Part shown: piece after piece, positions 22,219 through 27,834 of the stretch
Position numbering within the stretch: position 1 is the first letter of the stretch
Layout: every line of letters begins with the position of its first letter
Assembly: GCA_046483125.1 (NCBI GenBank)
Contig: JAWODU010000059.1
Location: 1-27,834, forward strand
Direction of reading: 5' to 3'
Source: JAWODU01 sp046483125
Lineage (GTDB): Bacteria > Verrucomicrobiota > Kiritimatiellia > UBA8416 > JAWODU01
Length of the DNA: 27,834 nucleotides
Notes under the pieces: generated by a model
The model's database searches: none
Seen by the model: the letters and a program-made list of their open reading frames with translations, nothing else
Told to the model about the DNA's origin: nothing
Program-made: the position numbers and the translations under genes

Positions 22219-22351
22219 GGTTCAACGTTGAACGTTCAAGGTTCAAGGTTCAAGGTTCAAGGTTCAAGGTTCAAGGTTCAAGGTTCAAGGTTCAAGGTTC
22301 AAGGTTCAAGGTTCAAGGTTCAAGGTTCAAGGTTCAAGGTTCAAGGTTCAA
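22219..22351. repeat. Heptamer tandem array (GTTCAAG), about 17 copies, with palindromic head
   Basis: Sixteen perfect copies of GTTCAAG run from 22234 to 22345, followed by a partial copy GTTCAA (22346-22351). The array is headed by the perfect 14-base palindrome GTTCAACGTTGAAC (22220-22233), that is, one unit facing its own inverse. It fills most of the 188-base gap 22213-22400, between the stop of the TPR gene and the start of the GspA-like gene. The repeat length is not a multiple of three but no gene runs through it. Confidence 0.97.
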
Positions 22352-22400
22352 CTCAGTTATCATACATTGCCGGGCTTTGCGCGTAAACAAAAACATCCGG

Positions 22401-23255
22401 TCAGCGGCTGTGCCCGTGTTCATGCCGCTCGCAGGCCGTATGCTTCCTGGAGTCGGCTTTCAGCATTTTGTCCCATAGCTCCTTTGCCTGAACGGAAGGT
22501 TCTTTGCCTTCTTTGAGCGCGTCGATCCTTTTCAGCAAATGCTTTCTTTCGGGAAATAAGTCCAGCACTTTTTCAAAAGTTTCAGCGGCTTCCCGGTATT
22601 TCCCCCTGGCTTCATATACAAGCGCTCTGTATTCCAGAAGCCTGGCCTTCGCGTTCCGGACCTTGAAGGAATCCTTGTCCGCTGACTCGCGCCATATATT
22701 CAAACCGGCATCAAGAGCTTTGGCGGCTGCCTGGACGTTTCCGCGGCCCATATGAATCCGGGCCTTTTCAAGTTGTATGTTGTAACTGGAAGGTATTTCC
22801 CGCTGGCCTCGGCGCAGTATCTCCAGAGCTTTTTCGGGCATGTTGAGATTTTCATTTATCCAGAAAGCGGCAACAAGATAGATGTCTTCGTTGCGCGGGT
22901 TTGATGCCATTGCCATTTCCAGCCAGGGCATGATTTCCTTTATGTCTTTACCGCCAAGATGAACGTGGCGGCGCGGTGACATTTCTTCCCGGGCTTTCTG
23001 AAACCAGCTGTCGGCAAAGGCCCTGGGGCGATATCTCTCGACGCCACGGTGAAAATAAACGTCCGCGAGTTCGTAAAAATGGTAACTCAGGGCGATGCGG
23101 CCGGCTCCCATTACGGCATGGATTACCGACCGGCCGGAACGGCCGGGGGCGGAATGGCCATGCACGGCCCATAGAAAAGAGGAGACGGAGAACGCCGTCA
23201 GCCACAAAGCGGCAATTCCGCATGCAATCAGAAATCTACTGCTGTATCTGGTCAT
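22401..23255 (-). CDS. Membrane-anchored TPR protein linked to ABC transporter
   Basis: 284 residues. An N-terminal helix (about 8-32) anchors it in the inner membrane with the rest outside. From about residue 105 it carries TPR-like helical pairs ('PWLEMAMASNPRNEDIYLVAAFWINENLNMPEKALEILRRG', 'ALVYEARGKYREAAETFEKVLDLFPE'). The C-terminal tail is His-rich (HEHGHSR); the spacing HxHxH could bind metal, but this is a guess. It begins 6 bases after the permease stop, as the third gene of the operon 24814->22401, so a periplasmic partner role for the ABC system is likely. Confidence 0.72.
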   Translation of the reverse strand: MTRYSSRFLIACGIAALWLTAFSVSSFLWAVHGHSAPGRSGRSVIHAVMGAGRIALSYHFYELADVYFHRGVERYRPRAFADSWFQKAREEMSPRRHVHLGGKDIKEIMPWLEMAMASNPRNEDIYLVAAFWINENLNMPEKALEILRRGQREIPSSYNIQLEKARIHMGRGNVQAAAKALDAGLNIWRESADKDSFKVRNAKARLLEYRALVYEARGKYREAAETFEKVLDLFPERKHLLKRIDALKEGKEPSVQAKELWDKMLKADSRKHTACERHEHGHSR

Positions 23256-23261
23256 ATCCGG

Positions 23262-24047
23262 TCAGATATTGCCGCGCGAGAAACGGCGGTTTCGATACAC
23301 AGCCCAAGCGATCAGAATAAACAGGGCAATCAGAATGACCCCGTATGCGATTACCATAAGGAACATCATCCAGTCGGCCGTGCCGTAGTCATGGATCACC
23401 CTCTTGCGCATGTCGAACACCTCAAAATGCGGCAGAAGATTGTACAGGAGCATCAGGCCCGCGGCGCGCCACTCCGTTGCGTTTACAAGGTAATGGGGAA
23501 TCCGGGGGAGGATCAGAAAGGCGGCCCCGCTCAGAACGTAAGTAATCGACGCGGCGGCATCGCTGTGCATTCCGGCAGAGAAGGCAATCCCAATGGCGGC
23601 TACCGTTCCGAGAGCCATGCAATGGAGTACATAGGCCTGAACCAGCGCCGCCGGATCCATCAGCATTCCTTTAAGCCATACGACGGCCGCGACGAGAATA
23701 TAGAAAGCCAGCGTGCAGGCGCAGGAGATTGTCCACGCTCCGAGCCATTTGGAGGCCACGACCTGAAAACGGCTGACGGGCTTGGCGAGCAGAGAATATA
23801 CTGTTCCACGCTGTTCTTCCCGGGGCAGTTGGCGTGAAGCCACGTTAACAGTCAGAATCCAGGCAAAAACCCATGCCGCCAGCAAACCCGTGTCCGCCGC
23901 GTAACGTGCCGCCCCGCCCAGTCCGAAGACATTCAGGGATACCACTGCCAACAGCATCGCCGCCAGGAGGATCAGCAGGACGTAAACTTCTTTGGCCCTT
24001 ATGACTTCGATCCATACCGTAAAAGCAATTGTACGTATTCGGCGCAT
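23262..24047 (-). CDS. ABC-2 type transporter permease
   Basis: 261 residues, six predicted membrane spans, with the ABC-2 layout: a cytoplasmic start 'IRTIAFTVWIEVIRAKEVYVLLILLAAML', then 'REEQRGTVYSLLAKPVSRFQVVASKWLGAW', the conserved coupling segment (E-GT---L--KP-SR----KWLG) seen in exporters of the NosY/Gld-type. Its ATG shares one base with the ATPase stop (TAATG, 24045-24049), so the two are coupled. The exported substrate cannot be predicted. Confidence 0.87.
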   Translation of the reverse strand: MRRIRTIAFTVWIEVIRAKEVYVLLILLAAMLLAVVSLNVFGLGGAARYAADTGLLAAWVFAWILTVNVASRQLPREEQRGTVYSLLAKPVSRFQVVASKWLGAWTISCACTLAFYILVAAVVWLKGMLMDPAALVQAYVLHCMALGTVAAIGIAFSAGMHSDAAASITYVLSGAAFLILPRIPHYLVNATEWRAAGLMLLYNLLPHFEVFDMRKRVIHDYGTADWMMFLMVIAYGVILIALFILIAWAVYRNRRFSRGNI

Positions 24048-24814
24048 TATGCGAGGCCCTTGGAAAGCGGAGGATTAGTCTGTTTTTGTGTTTCCCCGAT
24101 TACTTTCATGAAGTATTTTTCAAGGTTCTGTTCAGTTTTTACCATATCGGATACCCGGCCTTCCGCGGCTATTCGACCTCTGGAAATGATTGCGAGACGG
24201 TCACAGACCAGTTCCGCTTCGGAAAGTTCGTGGGAAGAAAAGAAAACGGCTTTGCCGGCGTCCCGGAAACCGGAGATCAGATTTCGGATTTTTACCCGTC
24301 CCAGGGGGTCGAGACCGCCGGTCGGTTCATCAAGTATAAGAAGGTCGGGATCGTTTATCATTGACTGGGCGAGACATATTCTCTGCATCATTCCGCGTGA
24401 ATACGTGGCTATTCTTCTGTCCGCGGCTTCGGTAAGTTCCACTTCTTCGAGAACTTCGCTTACTCTCCGGCGGAGCCCTTTTTGTTCCATCAGGAACAGG
24501 TTGCCCGTCATGTTCAGTAATTCCCGGCCGGTCAGGAACCTGTAGGTGTCGGGGTGCTCGGGCAGATAACCTATCCGCTGTCGCGCTATGGATTTGCCGC
24601 AGTCGCGGCCGAAAATTTCCGCTTTTCCCGACGCAGGTTCGGTGAAACCGAGCAGGACCATCATGGTTGTTGTCTTGCCCGCCCCGTTGGGTCCAAGAAA
24701 ACCGAAAACCTGCCCCTGGGAAACGGACAGATTGAGCCGGTCAAGCGCCTTGACTTCACCGTGCCGTGAGTGAAATACGACCGTAAGATCTTTAACTTCC
24801 AGTGCCGGCTCCAT
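24047..24814 (-). CDS. ABC transporter ATP-binding protein (ABC-2 exporter)
   Basis: 255 residues. Walker A GPNGAGKTTT (41-50), Q-loop region 'IGYLPEHPDTYRFLTGRE', signature YSRGMMQR (138-145, a variant of LSGGQ usual in ABC-2 ATPases), Walker B 'DLLILDEPTGGLDPLGR' and the switch His in 'FFSSHELSEAE'. It is a soluble subunit pairing with the permease gene it overlaps. First gene of a three-gene operon with the TPR protein. No clear promoter is seen in the 93 bases upstream. Confidence 0.94.
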   Translation of the reverse strand: MEPALEVKDLTVVFHSRHGEVKALDRLNLSVSQGQVFGFLGPNGAGKTTTMMVLLGFTEPASGKAEIFGRDCGKSIARQRIGYLPEHPDTYRFLTGRELLNMTGNLFLMEQKGLRRRVSEVLEEVELTEAADRRIATYSRGMMQRICLAQSMINDPDLLILDEPTGGLDPLGRVKIRNLISGFRDAGKAVFFSSHELSEAELVCDRLAIISRGRIAAEGRVSDMVKTEQNLEKYFMKVIGETQKQTNPPLSKGLA

Positions 24815-24907
24815 AATCAGCTATGCTCCGCTATATCTGTACTGAACCACAAAATTTTAACATGCCTGCCTGTCACGGCGCAAGTCCGCAGTGCCTCCTT
24901 CAGGGAG

Positions 24908-27109
24908 TTACTTGCCGTTGCCGGGTGCGTTCCGGTGCTCGTTTTTGAGCTTGAGCAAGGTCTCGCGGGCCTTTGCGCATCCGGGATTAAGATCGAGAGC
25001 ACGGCGCAGATAAGTTGCGGCATTGTTTGTCTGCCCTGCGGACGCGAACAACTGCCCCAGCGCAGTATGGGTGTCCGGATTGTCCGGGTTCAGATTAAGT
25101 GCCGCCTGCAGGTAACGCAATGCACCGGCACGGTCTCCTTGAGATGACCTTAACCGGCCGATCAGGGCTGGATACCAGTCGTTTTTCGGGTGTGCCTTCC
25201 ACGCTTCAACGCATTTTCCCTCGGCTTCAGCTAAACGGCCCATTTTGACCAGCACGCGTACTATATCGCGGTCTACGGTTGCCCACACCGGCCATATCGT
25301 GCCCGCCTTTTTGTAGTTGTTCAGCGCCTGTTTCAGATTGCCGGATCGTTCCTGCATGCGTGCCAGGCCCAGAATTGCCGGTACCAGAGAGGGACTCAAG
25401 TTCACAGCTAAGCGGTAATAATTCCGAGCTTTGTTCCAGTCGCTTTGCCATTCCGCGATGCGACCAAGGTCGTAATAGGCAAGATCATACTGCGGGTCCG
25501 TTTCTATGGCGGCTTTGAGGTGTGTACGCGCCTCGGTAAAGTTGTTCAGAGCCACAGCACAACGTGCGGCCGCGATTCTGGCATACAGGAGATCCGGTTC
25601 ATGCCGTAGTAGATTACAGAAATCTTCGTATTTCTTAAGGGGATTGCCCCGCTGTTTAATGTTCCAGGTAAGCCTGTTGAGAGCACGATAGTTCCCTGGG
25701 CGTTTTTGGAACGTATCTTCCCAGATAGCTGTTCCGCTCCGGAAATCATGCAGGCGGACCCGGCTGAGGGCGAAGAAAACACCAAGTGCTGATAACCCGA
25801 ATATAAAAGCCAGATACCGGAAGGTCCTACGCATTTTCGGCCGTGAAAACTTTGAAATCCCCTGATATCCGGTTAAAACTCCGAATGACAGGAGCGCGGC
25901 AAGCGGAAGATGCAAGCGGTACTCAAGAAAAGGATCCGGCATCGGCATGACACTGGAGGTAGGAGCCAGGATCAGGAAAAACATGAACAGCGCGTAACCC
26001 CAGGGTCTCTTTTTCCAGGTCCCCCAAAGGGTCACACATGCCAGCGGCAGTACCGCGGCCAGCGGAATCAGGATATCGGCAAGGTTTTCCGCCGCGGGCC
26101 GGCCAGGATCAAAACAGAGGTTCGTTGGCAAAATCGTCAGGCGCATGTAATTCAGGAGGACGCCGGGCATCGTTACGGCATATTTCCAGGGCGAATAAAG
26201 CGCGGAACCGAAACCGACGGACGGATTCTCATGGAAGGCACCGGCGTTGACTCCGACAAGAACGCCCAGCACCGCCCAGCTTGCAGTCAGAGCGGTGTAG
26301 AAAAGCGGTCGTCGTTTCAAGGCCCCGGGGAACGAACCTGAAATAAATGTACGGTCCGTCAGCAGGACGGCAAACGGCGCGGTTACCATGACTTCTTTGA
26401 CTGCCATTCCAAGAATACAGGCGGCCGCCGAGCAAAAGAGCCAGGGAGTCTTGGATCTCTGCACTCCTCTCAGAAAGCAGTACAGGGTCAGTAAATAGAA
26501 TAGAGCGACCAGGCTTTCGCTTCTTTGCCAGACATAAGCAGTCACATTTGCCTGAACCGGGTGGGTTACCCACAGCAAAGCAATCAGGAACGCGACAAAT
26601 ACCGGAATTTGCCGGGACTTCAGTCGGCAAAGCAGACCGAACAATACAGTCCCGGAACAGGCAAGGATCAATAAATTCCCCAAATGGAACGCCCAGGATG
26701 ACCAGCCGCCCGCCGCCAGATTCAATGCCAGTGAAGCATAGAGTACGGGCCTCGTGGTTCCGGTAAGAAACATCCATGGCCAGTCCAGCGTTCGGAAAAC
26801 GGGGTTTTTCACGAAGTAATGGAAGTCGTCGTATAGAAAAGGAGCGGACAAAGCCTCAGAATGTGCGCCGAATACAGCAAAAACAATCCACATCCATGCG
26901 GTTCGCGTTAGAGCTGAACGGATTGCAGTCGAATCATGCAGGCATCGGGAAATGCCGGCCGAAAGAGAACGAAATGGTAAACGGATCACAAAAACACCAC
27001 TGAATGCCGCGTTCCAAGGCCGCCTCCTGCGACAGAAACAGTTCACACGATTCGACACAGATCGGCCAACGTCTGTTGATGAGGCCACGAACGATATATG
27101 GTCTCGCAT
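24908..27109 (-). CDS. TMTC-like membrane protein with C-terminal TPRs
   Basis: 733 residues. About ten membrane spans between residues 70 and 450, with the acidic pair 'FLYDDFHYFVKNP' (D94, D95) in the first outer loop and 'TRPVLYASLALNLAAGGWSSWAFHLGNLLI', 'HPVQANVTAYVWQRSESLVALFYLL', which are the hallmarks of the TMTC-like family of TPR-bearing GT-C proteins (animal TMTC1-4 are O-mannosyltransferases). Residues about 480-720 form roughly seven TPRs with several classical 'NPDNPDTHTALGQLFASAGQTNNAATYLRRALDLNP' units. It may glycosylate exported proteins such as pilins (inference). The first ~50 residues are basic and atypical; ATG 27109 has AAGGA six bases upstream and is kept. Insertion-sequence debris begins about 50 bases upstream and may have altered the promoter or N-terminus. 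Confidence 0.83.
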   Translation of the reverse strand: MRDHISFVASSTDVGRSVSNRVNCFCRRRRPWNAAFSGVFVIRLPFRSLSAGISRCLHDSTAIRSALTRTAWMWIVFAVFGAHSEALSAPFLYDDFHYFVKNPVFRTLDWPWMFLTGTTRPVLYASLALNLAAGGWSSWAFHLGNLLILACSGTVLFGLLCRLKSRQIPVFVAFLIALLWVTHPVQANVTAYVWQRSESLVALFYLLTLYCFLRGVQRSKTPWLFCSAAACILGMAVKEVMVTAPFAVLLTDRTFISGSFPGALKRRPLFYTALTASWAVLGVLVGVNAGAFHENPSVGFGSALYSPWKYAVTMPGVLLNYMRLTILPTNLCFDPGRPAAENLADILIPLAAVLPLACVTLWGTWKKRPWGYALFMFFLILAPTSSVMPMPDPFLEYRLHLPLAALLSFGVLTGYQGISKFSRPKMRRTFRYLAFIFGLSALGVFFALSRVRLHDFRSGTAIWEDTFQKRPGNYRALNRLTWNIKQRGNPLKKYEDFCNLLRHEPDLLYARIAAARCAVALNNFTEARTHLKAAIETDPQYDLAYYDLGRIAEWQSDWNKARNYYRLAVNLSPSLVPAILGLARMQERSGNLKQALNNYKKAGTIWPVWATVDRDIVRVLVKMGRLAEAEGKCVEAWKAHPKNDWYPALIGRLRSSQGDRAGALRYLQAALNLNPDNPDTHTALGQLFASAGQTNNAATYLRRALDLNPGCAKARETLLKLKNEHRNAPGNGK

Positions 27110-27158
27110 AGCATGTCCTTAGACAAGAGCGAAAGGGTGCACGACACAGAAGTAGGTT

Positions 27159-27647
27159 TTATGCGGCGGTTATGGATTCCCAGAAGTCTTCGAAACGTCC
27201 AGAAAACTGGCAACAGCGGGAGGCAATGATAGCATTGGCGCCTTTGACGGACCAGAACATGCCAGATTGTTTCAGCCGTTTACCGATGAGACTGCGGCAG
27301 CCCGCCTCGATGACACCGGACCCTACGAACAGACCCTGTGCACGGAAGTGAGCATAGCGCATGGCGTGGGCATTTTTGTCGAAGTATGCAATTTGTTTCA
27401 GTGCCGCCTTGCGTCTTTTGCCGCTGCGCGGCAAGAGCTCACGTGCATGGTTAAGCAATGTAGTAACCTTGCCTGCATCGAGCCAAGTTAACCAACGATC
27501 CAGATGGCGTGAGTCGTCAGGACAAAGGATACGATGTAAGGCATGAAGGTGTTCACGAGCGTGGTACAGATCGATTATGTAAATGGCATCAGGAAAATAT
27601 TCCTCTACGATGGTTCGGTTGTATTTGGCTCCATCGGTAATGGCCAC
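27159..27647 (-). pseudogene. ISKra4-family transposase, C-terminal fragment
   Basis: 162 residues from a GTG at 27647, far shorter than full ISKra4 transposases (about 350-500). It carries the second half of the DDE catalytic core: 'AITDGAKYNRTIVEEYFPDAIYIIDLYHAREHL' with its Asp, and 'GSGVIEAGCRSLIGKRLKQSGMFWSVKGANAIIASRCC' with the catalytic Glu and the family-typical KQSGM-WS-GANAI. The frame stays open upstream to 27719, with plausible residues 'ILGL' just before, and is then closed by TGA at 27720-27722. No family-like N-terminal half follows in any frame before the window end. It is therefore read as a broken or internally deleted copy. Confidence 0.8.
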
Positions 27648-27684
27648 TAGTCCTAAAATAAGCGACCTTTTAAAACAATGATCC

Positions 27685-27834
27685 TCACAAGTGACTTTTC
27701 CACCGCTGAACGATCCGGTTCAAGAGTTTATGCGGCTTCTCACAGGCAAAGAGCGGCCGGTAAGGGCTTTTGTCGGATGAAGCGCCGGTCCAGTCCTCGG
27801 TGGCAACCGTTTCGGCACAGACCTCGCCTGTATT
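27685..27834 (-). other. Open frame entering from window edge, unknown
   Basis: A 49-codon frame enters from beyond the window and ends at TGA 27685-27687. It includes 'EVCAETVATEDWTG' and ends 'LLNRIVQRWKSHL'. It is not in frame with the transposase fragment. It could be the frameshifted N-terminal part of the same transposase or the end of an unrelated gene into which the insertion sequence fell. Not recognised. Confidence 0.25.

Larger units (their letters stand above)
27118..27834 (-). mobile_element. ISKra4-family insertion sequence remnant, cut by window end
   Basis: Contains the C-terminal half of an ISKra4-type transposase and about 40 bases of 3' flank. A candidate terminal sequence GGGTGCACGACAC lies at 27135-27147, but the other end is outside the window, so no terminal inverted repeat or target duplication can be tested. 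The left boundary given is approximate. Confidence 0.6.

Noticed and set aside
22219..22351. CRISPR array at the GTTCAAG repeats
   Set aside because: Unit is seven bases with no spacers; it is a simple tandem repeat.

Overview
The window looks like chromosomal DNA of a moderately GC-rich (by eye, about 55%) Gram-negative bacterium, most likely of the PVC superphylum (Kiritimatiellota/Lentisphaerota/Verrucomicrobiota). This rests on the short major prepilin with the 'NACINNLRQI-GAKQQ' pattern, the many prepilin-like proteins, and the family of large multi-membrane-span proteins. The placement is from memory of such proteins; no search was run.

Layout. 1-7.5 kb: a PilB/GspE ATPase cut by the window edge, a convergent three-gene minor-pilin operon (PilV/GspI-like, a very large PilW/GspJ-like protein, PilX-like), then a divergent GspG-like pseudopilin followed by a PAS sensor that has a phospho-acceptor helix but no kinase ATPase domain. 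7.5-16 kb: a surface-glycan block with a DUF2079 membrane protein, a GT2-methyltransferase fusion and three further GT-C-like membrane proteins, plus a 44-residue membrane peptide. A striking array of six hairpins lies at 9477-9679 between the two divergent arms of this block. 16-22.2 kb: the major prepilin with a textbook UUCG terminator, a sigma-54-activating response regulator (PilR/NtrC type), a PilC/GspF platform protein, a TPR protein carrying a GspE N-domain-like module, and a GspB-like/GspA-like pair preceded by a 17-copy heptamer repeat. 22.4-27.8 kb: an ABC ATPase/permease/TPR operon, a TMTC-like TPR membrane protein, and the broken end of an ISKra4-family insertion sequence.

How it fits together. 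Three sigma-54 type (-24/-12) promoter matches stand in front of the minor-pilin operon (exact consensus), the platform gene and the major-pilin gene. The only sigma-54 activator in the window sits between the last two. The simplest reading is a type IV pilus (or related pseudopilus) regulon under a PilR-like regulator. The GT-C/GT2 enzymes embedded in the same locus may decorate the pilins or another surface polymer. The alignment subcomplex (PilMNOP), secretin, prepilin peptidase and PilT are not in this window.
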